Shown here piece by piece: positions 31,852-41,077 of a stretch of 64,000 bases of DNA. The notes under the pieces are model-generated. The model was not told the DNA's origin and made no database searches. It worked only from the letters and a program-made list of their open reading frames with translations. A program made the position numbers and the translations under genes. This DNA is from Mycobacterium sp. URHB0044 (GTDB lineage Bacteria; Actinomycetota; Actinomycetes; Mycobacteriales; Mycobacteriaceae): assembly GCF_000620625.1 (NCBI RefSeq), contig NZ_JIAW01000013.1:162552-226551 (forward strand). Direction: 5' to 3'. Position 1 is the stretch's first letter. Every line of letters starts with the position of its first letter.

Positions 31852-32516
31852 CCATACGACTGCAGCGGCACGACTGGGGGGTCCACCCCGTCGCGTCGAT
31901 ACTTGGGCGCTTTCGACAGCAGGACGACGTAAAGCGCGTCCAGGACCAGGATCTCGATGTAGATCACCAGCCAGAGGACGTTCCCCGGGTCGTAGAGGTA
32001 CTGCGAGACCGAGGCGGTCAAGGTGCCCAGCAGCTTGCCCCAGGCGATCCACATGCTCTGGCCTCGCCGGTCTCCGCGGCGTACGAGCATGCTCAAGAAC
32101 AGCGCTGACATGACGAGGTTGTCGACGAACGCCGTGTAGACGGAGCCGTTCTCGCGCCCGAAAACCGACACCGTGGCGACCATCATCGGGGTGACCATGA
32201 CGAAGGTAAACGCGAACATGGGCCAGAAATACGTCTGCGGAAGGCTTTTCGCGTAGTCGGAGCGCCAGTACTTCAGGAAGATGGCGAGGATGGCGACGTC
32301 GGCGGCGAACCAGACTGCGTTGATGCCTTCCTGCATGATCCCGCCGACGGACGGATAGACGAAGGTGAACAGGAATTCCCAGGTGATGTTCATCGCCAGC
32401 GCGAGGAACGGCATCGCGTAGGTGCGGTCGAGCAGGCCCTGCCGTATCACGCACGCGTAGGTAATGATCCAGAAAATCCCGCTGGCAAGTCCGAAAGCGT
32501 CGATCAGTGACATCAC
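31848..32516 (-). CDS. Seven-span membrane protein similar to Pyr4/PaxB-type terpene cyclases
   Basis: 222 residues with about seven hydrophobic segments across the whole length. The segment PFLALAMNITWEFLFTFVYP (residues 36-55, Glu47) is the sequence I associate with the transmembrane terpene cyclases of meroterpenoid pathways, in which this Glu (Glu63 of Pyr4) and an Asp in the last helix are needed for protonation. Here Asp193 lies in YIEILVLDALYVVLL. No prenyltransferase or other terpenoid gene is near. So it may be an uncharacterised membrane protein of the same fold. ATG 32513 is an alternative start. Confidence 0.6.
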   Translation of the reverse strand: MMSLIDAFGLASGIFWIITYACVIRQGLLDRTYAMPFLALAMNITWEFLFTFVYPSVGGIMQEGINAVWFAADVAILAIFLKYWRSDYAKSLPQTYFWPMFAFTFVMVTPMMVATVSVFGRENGSVYTAFVDNLVMSALFLSMLVRRGDRRGQSMWIAWGKLLGTLTASVSQYLYDPGNVLWLVIYIEILVLDALYVVLLSKAPKYRRDGVDPPVVPLQSYG

Positions 32517-32582
32517 GTCTCATTCCGCGGAAGGTGGATACAGACTAGTCGCGCCGGATCCAGTAAAGGCGCGTTCTAGCAC

Positions 32583-32738
32583 CGCTTCCGCGACAAGACC
32601 GAGGGATTCGCGGCGCTGCTCGCCGAAGTCGAGGAGGAGGGTGTGCGCAGAGCCATTCGTTCGGTGGCATCAGATCGACGATCGCTACACGCTCGACGTC
32701 CGCGACCGGTTACTGCAACGCGGCGTGGAGGCCGGACC
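32583..32738 (+). pseudogene. Possible degraded gene fragment
   Basis: Between the membrane protein and the MFS gene the frame from 32583 reads RFRDKTEGFAALLAEVEEEG as a protein-like sequence, then loses sense; about 75 bases later another frame reads WHQIDDRYTLDVRDRLLQRG. No start codon or ribosome site is present. It looks like a remnant with a frameshift, but I cannot name the parent family. Confidence 0.22.
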
Positions 32739-33917
32739 TCAAGCCGATGCCGGGAAAGCCTTGGGAGACAGTAGGACTACCGCGAAACTGGAGGCTATGA
32801 GCGCCGCGCCCACCCACGGCAACGACGCCAAGCCCATCGTCTGCAGCAGGCCAGCGCCAAGGGCCGCCCCGCCGGCAATGCCGGCGTTGGCAGTGGCGTT
32901 CACCCACGCGCCTGCCAGTTCGGGCGACAGCGCGTGTGTCCGTACCGCACACGCCTGGTAGATCGACGGCAAACCGCCGAATGCCCCATTCCAGATGACG
33001 GTTGCGACTAGTACCGTCACCAGAGTCGGCCAGGTGCCGCCGAGCGCGAGGACCGCTGCGATGACCACGACCAGGAGGACCACGGCGGCTCGTCGCGGGC
33101 TTCGATCGAGATTCCTTCCCGCCCACCACAATGCGAGCAACTCACATGCGCCGCACACCAGGAGGATCGGGCCGACGAGGGCAGGGCTGACTCCACTGGA
33201 CAGCAGCAGCAGGCTGATGAAGGTGTACACCGTGAACTGTCCGAGAAACGCCAACAAGTTCGACGCCGATACCGCTGTCAGTGCGCGGCGACCGGAACCG
33301 GCGGACTCGCCGGAGGCCGACTCGTGATTCAGACTCGGCAGCAACCGGCGCACGACAAGGAACGTGAGAATCGACAGCACGGCGAGAAGTGTGAAGGGCG
33401 CCCGCCAGCCGGCCGCGGTACCGAACGACGTCGAAAGCGGCAAACCGAGCACCATGCCGGTCGTGGCGCCGCTGGCGGCGATGGCGAGCGCGCGCCCGAC
33501 ATCGGCCCTCGACACGAGTCGTGGCGCGTATCCGATCACCAACGAGAAGAACAGCGCATGCGTTATCCCGCCAAGTGTCCGGCCGATAGCGACAACGGCG
33601 AATACTGGCGCGGCGGCCACCAGCGCATTGCTCGTCGCGTAACCCAACAGGGTCGTGAGCAGCAGGGGCTTGCGACCGAACCTCGAGGTGGCGAAGGTCA
33701 GCGGCACCGCGAGCGCGGCGACCATTACGGCATAGAGGCTGACCAGGAGCCCGGTGACAGAGTCGGACACCGCGAACGTCGCGCCGATGCCGGGCAGCAG
33801 CCCCACGGGCAGTATTTCGGTCGTCACCGCCAGGCAGGAGGCAAGGCCGAGCGACAGCAGCCCCGGCATGCTCGCGCGAAGTCCGTACCCGGTAAGGCGT
33901 TCAGCGGATGAACTCAC
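32739..33917 (-). CDS. MFS transporter, DHA1 / AraJ-like exporter
   Basis: 392 residues with 12 predicted spans. LGLASCLAVTTEILPVGLLP at the start, then FATSRFGRKPLLL and GRTLGGITHALFFSLVIGYA and LPLSTSFGTAAGWRAPF are typical for the AraJ/YdhP/sugar-efflux branch. Substrate unknown. It is divergent from the ROK regulator at 33970, with only 52 bases between; that regulator probably controls it. Confidence 0.9.
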   Translation of the reverse strand: MSSSAERLTGYGLRASMPGLLSLGLASCLAVTTEILPVGLLPGIGATFAVSDSVTGLLVSLYAVMVAALAVPLTFATSRFGRKPLLLTTLLGYATSNALVAAAPVFAVVAIGRTLGGITHALFFSLVIGYAPRLVSRADVGRALAIAASGATTGMVLGLPLSTSFGTAAGWRAPFTLLAVLSILTFLVVRRLLPSLNHESASGESAGSGRRALTAVSASNLLAFLGQFTVYTFISLLLLSSGVSPALVGPILLVCGACELLALWWAGRNLDRSPRRAAVVLLVVVIAAVLALGGTWPTLVTVLVATVIWNGAFGGLPSIYQACAVRTHALSPELAGAWVNATANAGIAGGAALGAGLLQTMGLASLPWVGAALIASSFAVVLLSPKAFPASA

Positions 33918-33927
33918 CCACCCTAAA

Positions 33928-33946
33928 ATACTCGACCAACGAGCAT
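33928..33946. promoter_or_regulatory. Inverted repeat between MFS and ROK genes
   Basis: ATACTCG (33928-33934), ACCAA, CGAGCAT (33940-33946) pair in six of seven positions, within the 52-bp gap of the divergent MFS and ROK-family genes. Size and place suit an operator for the ROK repressor acting on both genes. Confidence 0.5.
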
Positions 33947-33969
33947 ATTCAAGTGGGATACTACCGTCG

Positions 33970-35163
33970 ATGGCACGGAAACCGCGGCAAGCAGCACAGA
34001 TGCGATGGCTGGGCGCAGCTCAACTGATCGCACTGCTGCGCTCCGAGCCGGGCATCACTCGGGCGGCGGCAGCGCAGCGGCTGGGCATCGGCAGCGGCGG
34101 CGCCACCGAACTCGTGGCGCGGATGCGTCAAGCCCGTCTGCTCGACGAGACGCCCGCACCGAGCAAGGGGCGCGGCAGGCCGACGACGGTGCTCGGCCCG
34201 CACGCTGAGGGGCCGTTGGTGCTCGCCGTCGACCTGCGCGCGGCGGATTGGCGCCTGGCTGTTGCCGATCTCGACGGCTCGCCTCAGATCGTGACGCAAG
34301 CCGGGTATGTGGGTGAGGATGTGAACGCCGTGCTCACGCCGATAGCGAATGCGATCGGCGCGATCTACCGACGGAAGTCCAAGCGACTCAGGGCAATCGC
34401 GGTCTCGGCTGCAGGGCCCATCAGCGGTGCCAAGCTCGGCCAGTTCACGCCTCGCGGGTGGCGCGACGCAGATCTTTCGGTGTTGACCGCGAAGATCCCC
34501 GAGCGTGCCGGCATCAGGCTGTTGCTGGGTAACGACGCCACGCTCGCCGGGTTGGCCGAGGCCCGCACCGGCGCGGCCCGCTCGGCCCCGACCGCGCTGT
34601 ATCTGATGGTCGCGGAAGGCGTCGGCGGCACCTTGGTTGTCAACGGCGAGCCGCTGACCGGCGCGCATGGTGCGGCAGGCGAATACGGCCACGTCCCGTT
34701 CGGCGACCCGGCACTGGTCTGTCCGTGCGGTGCGCGGGGCTGCTGGGATCTCACCGTCGACGGGCGCGCGTTGGCCAGGCATCGCGGTGATGCGCCACCG
34801 GTCGACGCGGTTGAGTACGTGCACGAACTGCTCGGCATGCCCGTCCGAGACGAGTCCACCCGCCGGGCATTTGAAGCCGTCGCTGCGTCACTCGGCCGCG
34901 GTACCGGTGCTTACGTCAATGTGCACGACCCTGACGTCGTCACGTTGGGCGGCGTCGCGGCGCCACTGCGGGCCGTCGCGCCTCAGGCTTTTGACGAGGC
35001 GTACCTCGGGGCGCTGATGGCGTTTCGTAAAGGCTTTCCTCCTCCAGTGCGCGAAGCTGAGCACGGTGAGGACGGGCCGCTGCATGGCGCTGTCGCGCTG
35101 GCGTTCGACCATGTCACCACTGCCAGCGAGCTCGCGGATTGGGTTGGCAGTCAACGTGTCTGA
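33970..35163 (+). CDS. ROK-family transcriptional regulator
   Basis: 397 residues from ATG 33970. Residues about 12-65 are a winged helix (AAQLIALLRSEPGITRAAAA then GSGGATELVARMRQARLLDE). The ROK sugar-kinase-like part follows, with VLAVDLRAADWRLAVADLDG, GVGGTLVVNGEPLTGAHGAA, EYGHVPFG and the zinc site CPCGARGCWD. The kinase-type catalytic Asp appears in LLGNDATLAGLAEA. ROK repressors bind sugars or sugar phosphates. Divergent from the MFS exporter, its likely target, with a small palindrome between. Confidence 0.92.
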   Translation: MARKPRQAAQMRWLGAAQLIALLRSEPGITRAAAAQRLGIGSGGATELVARMRQARLLDETPAPSKGRGRPTTVLGPHAEGPLVLAVDLRAADWRLAVADLDGSPQIVTQAGYVGEDVNAVLTPIANAIGAIYRRKSKRLRAIAVSAAGPISGAKLGQFTPRGWRDADLSVLTAKIPERAGIRLLLGNDATLAGLAEARTGAARSAPTALYLMVAEGVGGTLVVNGEPLTGAHGAAGEYGHVPFGDPALVCPCGARGCWDLTVDGRALARHRGDAPPVDAVEYVHELLGMPVRDESTRRAFEAVAASLGRGTGAYVNVHDPDVVTLGGVAAPLRAVAPQAFDEAYLGALMAFRKGFPPPVREAEHGEDGPLHGAVALAFDHVTTASELADWVGSQRV

Positions 35164-35351
35164 AGTTCAATTGCGCGCGATCGTCTCGATCGGATCCGCG
35201 ACGAGAACGCGTCCCGCCGAGGCCTGCAACCGCTTCGATGCCGCGTCGAGGCGGGCAGCCAGCTGCAGATGGTTGGAAGATTGTTGGGCCCTGCGGGCCA
35301 GGTCAGCCGATCCGCCCTATACCTGCTGGTGAGAGCTGGTTCTTGGCGTGG

Positions 35352-35424
35352 TGCCCCCGGCAGGATTCGAACCTGCGGCCTTCCGCTCCGGAGGCGGACG
35401 CTCTATCCCCTGAGCTACGGGGGC
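35352..35424 (-). tRNA. tRNA-Arg (anticodon CCG)
   Basis: The reverse strand folds into a 73-nt cloverleaf: acceptor GCCCCCG with CGGGGGC, D arm GCTC/GAGC, anticodon stem TCCGC/GCGGA with loop CTCCGGA (anticodon CCG), T arm GCAGG/CCTGC with loop TTCGAAT, discriminator A. No CCA is encoded; the next bases are CC. It lies upstream of argS, on the opposite strand, so the tRNA gene and its synthetase are neighbours. Confidence 0.97.
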
Positions 35425-35565
35425 GCAGTGGTGAAACCGGTGCGCCTTTGGGCTCCGACAGCCTAACGCATGGTTGCAGCCCCATTCGCACCCCGCGTCA
35501 CTGCTCCGTCGTGCCGGTCCCTGCGTCCGTGCACCAAAGAATGGATTCGGGGCGTGACCACACCA

Positions 35566-35580
35566 GACCATAGGATGGTC
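35566..35580 (+). promoter_or_regulatory. Predicted argS promoter -10 inside an inverted repeat
   Basis: TAGGAT at 35571-35576 fits the TANNNT -10 consensus and predicts transcription starting at 35583-35585, at the argS GTG, so the mRNA may be leaderless. The -10 is embedded in GACCAT-AGG-ATGGTC (35566-35580), a perfect 6+3+6 inverted repeat. No good -35 is visible. Confidence 0.4.
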
Positions 35581-35584
35581 CATC

Positions 35585-37237
35585 GTGACCCCCGCCGACC
35601 TGGCAGAGCTGCTCAAGACCACCGCCGCCGCGGTCCTGGCCGACCACGGCCTCGACACCGCGGCGCTGCCCGCGACCGTGACCGTCGAGCGCCCCCGCAA
35701 CCCAGAGCACGGCGATTACGCCACCAACCTGGCCCTGCAGGTCGGCAAGAAGGCCGGCGCCAACCCCCGCGAGTTCGCCGGTTGGCTGGCCGACGCCCTG
35801 GTCGCGAGCCCCGGCATCGCCGCGGCCGAGGTGGCCGGCCCCGGCTTCGTCAACCTGCGCATCGAGGCGTCCGCGCAGGCCGTCGTCGTCGACAACGTGT
35901 TGTCGGCAGGCGCCGCGTACGGCGGCTCCGACGAGCTCGCGGGCAAGAACATCAACCTGGAGTTCGTCTCCGCCAACCCCACCGGGCCCATCCACATCGG
36001 CGGCACCCGGTGGGCCGCGGTCGGCGACGCGCTCGGCCGCCTGCTGGCCACCCAGGGCGCCGGCGTGGTCCGGGAGTACTACTTCAACGACCACGGTGCG
36101 CAGATCGACCGGTTCACCAACTCGCTGATCGCCGCCGCCAAGGGCGAGCCCGCGCCCGAGGGCGGCTACGCCGGCAGCTACATCGCCGACATCGCGGCCC
36201 AGGTGATCGCCCAGGCGCCTGACGCGCTCGAGCAGCCCGCCGACCAGCAGCACGAGACGTTCCGCGCCATCGGCGTCGACCTGATGTTCACCCACATCAA
36301 GGAATCGCTGCACGAATTCGGCACCGACTTCGACGTGTACACCCACGAAGACTCGATGCACACCAGCGGCCGGGTCGATCAGGCCATCGCCAAGCTGCGC
36401 GAGACCGGCAACATCTACGAGAAGGACGGCGCAACGTGGTTGCGCACCAGCGAATTCGGCGACGACAAGGACCGCGTCGTCATCAAGAGCGACGGCAACG
36501 CCGCCTACATCGCCGGTGACCTCGCCTACTTCCTGGACAAGCGGCAGCGCGGCTTCGACCTGTGCATCTACATGCTCGGCGCCGACCACCACGGCTACAT
36601 CGCCCGGCTCAAGGCCGCCGCCGCGGCGCTCGGTGACGACCCCGACACCGTCGAGGTGCTCATCGGCCAGATGGTCAACCTGGTGCGCGACGGCCAGCCG
36701 CTGAAGATGAGTAAGCGGGCAGGCACCGTCATCACGCTCGACGACCTCGTCGAGGCCATCGGCGTCGACGCCAGTCGGTACAGCCTCATTCGCAGCTCGG
36801 TCGACACGCCGATCGACATCGACCTGCAGCTGTGGTCGAGCGCGTCGGCCGAGAACCCCGTCTACTACGTGCAGTACGCCCACGCCCGGCTCTCGGCGCT
36901 GGCACGCAATGCCGCAGAACTCGGAATCGCCGCCGACACAGCGCATCTGGAACTGCTCACCCACGACCGGGAGGGCAAGCTGATGCGCAGCATCGGCGAG
37001 TTCCCCCGCATCGTGAAATCCGCTGCCTCCCTTCGTGAACCGCACCGCGTGTGCCGCTACCTCGAGGACCTGGCCGGCGACTACCACCGGTTCTACGACT
37101 CCTGCCGGGTGCTGCCCTTCGGTGACGAGGCACCTGGCGACCTGCACGCCGCGCGGCTGGCGTTGTGCGCCGCCACCCGACAGGTCATCGCCAACGGTCT
37201 GCAGATCCTCGGCGTCAGCGCCCCGGAGCGCATGTGA
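35585..37237 (+). CDS. argS: Arginyl-tRNA synthetase
   Basis: 550 residues, class I. The HIGH-type motif is NPTGPIHIGGTRWAAVGDALG, the KMSKS motif PLKMSKRAGT, and the C-terminal anticodon-binding helices include AHARLSALARNAAELG and VCRYLEDLAGDYHRFYDSC. It charges tRNA-Arg in the cytoplasm. The GTG start follows a -10 box by eight bases and has no ribosome site, which suits leaderless translation. It leads into lysA with a four-base stop/start overlap. Confidence 0.98.
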   Translation: MTPADLAELLKTTAAAVLADHGLDTAALPATVTVERPRNPEHGDYATNLALQVGKKAGANPREFAGWLADALVASPGIAAAEVAGPGFVNLRIEASAQAVVVDNVLSAGAAYGGSDELAGKNINLEFVSANPTGPIHIGGTRWAAVGDALGRLLATQGAGVVREYYFNDHGAQIDRFTNSLIAAAKGEPAPEGGYAGSYIADIAAQVIAQAPDALEQPADQQHETFRAIGVDLMFTHIKESLHEFGTDFDVYTHEDSMHTSGRVDQAIAKLRETGNIYEKDGATWLRTSEFGDDKDRVVIKSDGNAAYIAGDLAYFLDKRQRGFDLCIYMLGADHHGYIARLKAAAAALGDDPDTVEVLIGQMVNLVRDGQPLKMSKRAGTVITLDDLVEAIGVDASRYSLIRSSVDTPIDIDLQLWSSASAENPVYYVQYAHARLSALARNAAELGIAADTAHLELLTHDREGKLMRSIGEFPRIVKSAASLREPHRVCRYLEDLAGDYHRFYDSCRVLPFGDEAPGDLHAARLALCAATRQVIANGLQILGVSAPERM

Positions 37238-38658
37238 ACGCACACCCCGCCGGACCACGGCACGCCGAGGAGATCCACCACGGCGGGGCACCCGCGCGTC
37301 CACAGTCGGCCACGGACATGCTGATGCTCGCCCCGAACGTGTGGCCGCGCAACGCCATCCGCGGTGAACACGGCGTCGTGTCCATCGCGGGCATCCCGGT
37401 GACGACGCTGGCGGAGGAGTACGGCACCCCGCTGTTCGTGATCGACGAGGACGACTTCCGGTCGCGCTGCCGCGACATCGCCGCCGCGTTCGGCGGTGGT
37501 GAGTACGTGCGCTACGCCGCCAAGGCGTTCCTGTGCTCGGAAGTCGCGCGCTGGATCGACGAGGAAGGCCTCTCGCTCGACGTCGCCAGTGGCGGCGAAC
37601 TCGCGGTGGCGCTGCACGGCGGCTTCCCCGCCGAGCGAATCGCGTTGCACGGCAACAACAAGTCGGTCCCCGAACTGGTCGCCGCGGTGAAGGCGGGTGT
37701 CGGGCACGTCGTGCTGGACTCGCTGACCGAGATCGAACGCCTGGACGCCATCGCCGGAGCGGCCGGCATCGTGCAGGACGTCCTGGTGCGCGTCACCGTC
37801 GGCGTCGAGGCCCACACCCACGAATTCATCTCGACCGCCCACGAAGACCAGAAGTTCGGGCTGTCGCTCGCCAGCGGTGCGGCGATGGACGCGGTGCGCC
37901 GCGTGTTCGCCGCCGACAACCTCCGGTTGGTCGGCCTGCACAGCCACATCGGGTCGCAGATCTTCGACGTCGACGGATTCGAGCTCGCCGCCCACCGGGT
38001 GATCGGGCTGCTGCGCGACGTCGTGGCCGAGTTCGGCGTCGCGAAGACCGCACAGATCTCCACCGTCGACCTCGGTGGCGGCCTTGGCATCTCGTATCTG
38101 CCGCAGGACGATCCGCCGCCGGTCGAGGACCTGGCCGCCAAGCTGAGCGCCATCGTCGAGAACGAATCGGCCGCCGTCGGACTGCCGGCGCCGCGGCTGG
38201 TCGTCGAGCCGGGCCGGGCCATCGCCGGTCCCGGCACCATCACGCTCTACGAGGTGGGCACCGTCAAGGACGTCGCAGTCAGTCCGACCGCGCACCGCCG
38301 CTACGTCAGCGTCGACGGGGGGATGAGCGACAACATCAGGACGTCGCTCTACGGTGCCGAATACGACGCACGCCTGGTGTCCCGACTCAGCGACGCGCCG
38401 CCCACGCTGGCGCGCATCGTCGGAAAGCATTGCGAGAGTGGCGATATCGTCGTTCGCGACACGTGGGTGTCCGACGACGTCACGCCAGGGGACCTGATCG
38501 GCGTCGCCGCCACCGGCGCGTACTGCTATTCGATGTCGAGCCGCTACAACCTGCTCGGTCGGCCCGCCGTGGTCGCCGTGCGGGACGGGAAGGCACGACT
38601 GATCCTCCGTCGCGAAACGGTCGAGGATCTACTGAGCTTGGAGGTGAGTGGTCAATGA
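37234..38658 (+). CDS. lysA: Diaminopimelate decarboxylase
   Basis: 474 residues from GTG 37234, overlapping the argS stop as GTGA. PLP lysine Lys97 lies in YVRYAAKAFLCSEV; LVGLHSHIGSQIFD, VDLGGGLGISYL, VEPGRAIAGPGT and GKHCESGDIIV-like CESGDIVVRDTWV complete the alanine-racemase-fold decarboxylase. It makes L-lysine from meso-diaminopimelate, the last lysine step. The protein has about 28 extra residues ahead of LMLAPNVWPRN compared with the M. tuberculosis enzyme; ATG 37318 is therefore an alternative start. It overlaps hom as ATGA. Confidence 0.97.
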   Translation: MNAHPAGPRHAEEIHHGGAPARPQSATDMLMLAPNVWPRNAIRGEHGVVSIAGIPVTTLAEEYGTPLFVIDEDDFRSRCRDIAAAFGGGEYVRYAAKAFLCSEVARWIDEEGLSLDVASGGELAVALHGGFPAERIALHGNNKSVPELVAAVKAGVGHVVLDSLTEIERLDAIAGAAGIVQDVLVRVTVGVEAHTHEFISTAHEDQKFGLSLASGAAMDAVRRVFAADNLRLVGLHSHIGSQIFDVDGFELAAHRVIGLLRDVVAEFGVAKTAQISTVDLGGGLGISYLPQDDPPPVEDLAAKLSAIVENESAAVGLPAPRLVVEPGRAIAGPGTITLYEVGTVKDVAVSPTAHRRYVSVDGGMSDNIRTSLYGAEYDARLVSRLSDAPPTLARIVGKHCESGDIVVRDTWVSDDVTPGDLIGVAATGAYCYSMSSRYNLLGRPAVVAVRDGKARLILRRETVEDLLSLEVSGQ

Positions 38659-39980
38659 GTGAAACGGAAAAGCCCGTCGGCATCGCGGTGTTGGGGCTGG
38701 GCAACGTTGGCAGCGAGGTGGTGCGCATCATCGAGGAGAGCGCCACCGACCTCGCCGCGCGCATCGGTGCGCCCCTGGAGTTGCGGGGTATCGGCGTTCG
38801 CCGCGTCGCCGCCGACCGCGGCGTGCCGATCGAGTTGCTCACCGACGACGTCGACGCCTTGGTGTCCCGCGAGGACGTCGACATCGTCGTCGAACTGATG
38901 GGGCCGGTCGAACCGGCGCGCAAGGCGATCCTGACGGCGCTCGAACTCGGCAAGTCGGTGGTGACCGCGAACAAGGCGCTGATGGCGCAGTCCACCGGTG
39001 AACTCGCGCAGGCCGCCGAACTCGCCCGCGTCGACCTCTACTTCGAGGCAGCGGTTGCCGGCGCGATCCCGGTAATCCGTCCGCTGACGCAATCCCTGGC
39101 CGGCGACAGCGTGCTGCGGGTCGCCGGAATCGTCAACGGCACCACGAACTTCATCCTCTCCGCGATGGACGAGACCGGTGCGGACTACGACTCGGCACTC
39201 GCCGACGCCAGTGCGCTCGGCTACGCCGAGGCCGACCCCACCGCTGACGTGGAGGGTTACGACGCAGCGGCCAAGGCCGCGATCCTGGCATCCATCGCGT
39301 TCCACACCCGGGTGACCGCCGACGACGTCTACCGCGAGGGCATCACCAAGGTCAGCGCCGCCGACTTCGAGTCCGCGCGGGCACTGCGCTGCACCATCAA
39401 GCTGCTGGCCATCTGCGAGCGACTCACCAACGACGAAGGTCAGCAGCGTGTTTCGGCCCGGGTGTACCCGGCGCTGGTGCCGCTCGATCATCCGCTGGCA
39501 GCCGTGAACGGCGCCTTCAACGCCGTCGTGGTCGAAGCCGAGGCGGCGGGCCGGCTGATGTTCTACGGTCAGGGAGCCGGCGGGGCCCCGACGGCGTCGG
39601 CGGTAATGGGAGACGTGGTGATGGCGGCCCGCAACCGCGTGCAGGGTGGTCGGGGACCGCGCGAATCCAAGTACGCCCAGCTGCCGATCGCGCCCATCGG
39701 CTTCATCCCGACGCGCTACTACGTGAGCATGAACGTGGCCGACCGGCCGGGCGTGTTGTCTTCCGTGGCAGCCGAATTCGGCAAGCGCGAAGTCAGCATC
39801 GCCGAGGTGCGCCAGGAAGGCATGGTCGACGAGGGCGGTCAGCGTTGCGGCGCCCGCATCGTCGTGGTCACCCACCTGGCCACGGACGCCGCACTGTCGG
39901 ACACCGTGGCCGCGCTGGCCGACCTCGACGTCGTGCAGAACATCAACAGCGTGCTCCGCCTGGAAGGAACCAGCGAATGA
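38655..39980 (+). CDS. hom: Homoserine dehydrogenase
   Basis: 441 residues from the ATG of an ATGA overlap. The NAD(P) Rossmann start is GIAVLGLGNVGSEVVRIIEE, the catalytic region VNGTTNFILSAMDETGADYD followed by EADPTADVEGYDAAAKAAIL, and the C-terminal ACT regulatory domain YVSMNVADRPGVLSSVAAEF from about residue 352. It reduces aspartate semialdehyde to homoserine; threonine feedback via the ACT domain is usual. The long open frame that continues in front of it is only the reading of lysA in another frame. Confidence 0.97.
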   Translation: MSETEKPVGIAVLGLGNVGSEVVRIIEESATDLAARIGAPLELRGIGVRRVAADRGVPIELLTDDVDALVSREDVDIVVELMGPVEPARKAILTALELGKSVVTANKALMAQSTGELAQAAELARVDLYFEAAVAGAIPVIRPLTQSLAGDSVLRVAGIVNGTTNFILSAMDETGADYDSALADASALGYAEADPTADVEGYDAAAKAAILASIAFHTRVTADDVYREGITKVSAADFESARALRCTIKLLAICERLTNDEGQQRVSARVYPALVPLDHPLAAVNGAFNAVVVEAEAAGRLMFYGQGAGGAPTASAVMGDVVMAARNRVQGGRGPRESKYAQLPIAPIGFIPTRYYVSMNVADRPGVLSSVAAEFGKREVSIAEVRQEGMVDEGGQRCGARIVVVTHLATDAALSDTVAALADLDVVQNINSVLRLEGTSE

Positions 39981-41059
39981 GCCATGCCCGTACCGCCGTA
40001 CACCAACCGTGGCCCGGCCTGATCGCGGCGTACCGCGACCGGCTGCCGATCGACCCGCAGTGGACGCCCATCACCCTGCTCGAGGGCGGCACACCGCTGA
40101 TCCACGCCAAGCAGATCAGCGAACTCACCGGCTGCACAGTGCATTTGAAGGTCGAGGGCCTCAACCCGACAGGCTCGTTCAAGGACCGCGGCATGACGGT
40201 GGCCGTCACCGAGTCGGTGGCCCGCGGCCAGAAGGCGGTGCTGTGCGCGTCCACCGGCAACACATCGGCCTCGGCCGCGGCGTACGCGGCACGAGCAGGC
40301 ATCACCTGCGCCGTGCTGATCCCGCAGGGCAAGATCGCGATGGGCAAGCTCGCGCAGGCGGTGATGCACGGCGCCAAGATCATTCAGGTCGACGGCAACT
40401 TCGACGACTGCCTGGAACTGGCCCGAAAGCTGACCTCCGACTTCCCGACCATCGCGCTGGTGAACTCGGTGAACCCGTACCGCATCGAGGGCCAGAAGAC
40501 CGCGGCGTTCGAGATCGTCGACGCGCTGGGAACCGCGCCCGACGTGCACGCGCTGCCGGTCGGCAACGCGGGCAACATCACCGCGTACTGGAAGGGTTAC
40601 ACCGAGTACCACCGCGACGGCCTGTCCGACCGGCTGCCCCGCATGCTGGGCACGCAGGCCGCGGGCGCAGCGCCATTGGTCCTGGGTGAGCCGGTCAAGA
40701 ATCCCGAGACCATCGCCACGGCGATCCGGATCGGTGCGCCGGCGTCGTGGACGCAGGCCGTCGAGGCGCAGCAGCAGTCCGAGGGCCGGTTCCTGGCCGC
40801 CACCGACGACGAGATCCTCGCCGCCTACCACCTGGTGGCGCGCTCCGAAGGGGTATTCGTCGAACCGGCGTCTGCGGCCAGCATCGCGGGGCTGCTCAAG
40901 TCGGTCGAGGACGGGTGGGTGAAGCCTGGCTCCACGGTGGTGTGCACGGTGACCGGCAACGGGCTCAAGGATCCGGACACCGCGCTGAAGGGCATCCCCG
41001 TCGTCGAGGCCGTTGCGGTGGACCCCGTCGCAGTCGTCGCCAAGCTCGGACTGGTCTAG
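39977..41059 (+). CDS. thrC: Threonine synthase
   Basis: 360 residues. The PLP lysine is Lys69 in LNPTGSFKDRGMTVAV; the phosphate-binding loop is LPVGNAGNITAYWKG. It converts O-phosphohomoserine to L-threonine. Short, class Ib-like length, as normal for actinobacteria. It overlaps hom by four bases (ATGA) and is followed by thrB 18 bases later, giving the hom-thrC-thrB order. Confidence 0.97.
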   Translation: MSHARTAVHQPWPGLIAAYRDRLPIDPQWTPITLLEGGTPLIHAKQISELTGCTVHLKVEGLNPTGSFKDRGMTVAVTESVARGQKAVLCASTGNTSASAAAYAARAGITCAVLIPQGKIAMGKLAQAVMHGAKIIQVDGNFDDCLELARKLTSDFPTIALVNSVNPYRIEGQKTAAFEIVDALGTAPDVHALPVGNAGNITAYWKGYTEYHRDGLSDRLPRMLGTQAAGAAPLVLGEPVKNPETIATAIRIGAPASWTQAVEAQQQSEGRFLAATDDEILAAYHLVARSEGVFVEPASAASIAGLLKSVEDGWVKPGSTVVCTVTGNGLKDPDTALKGIPVVEAVAVDPVAVVAKLGLV

Positions 41060-41077
41060 CGGAGTGGATAGTCCAGA

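Noticed and set aside
34732..34760. Cysteine cluster CPCGARGCW as a ferredoxin-like site
   Set aside because: It is the normal structural zinc site of ROK-family proteins.
37533..38654. Very long open frame in front of hom, overlapping lysA
   Set aside because: It is the reading of lysA in another frame: Arg-, Pro- and Gly-rich with no family features. High GC content makes such long shadow frames common. hom begins at the ATGA overlap at 38655.
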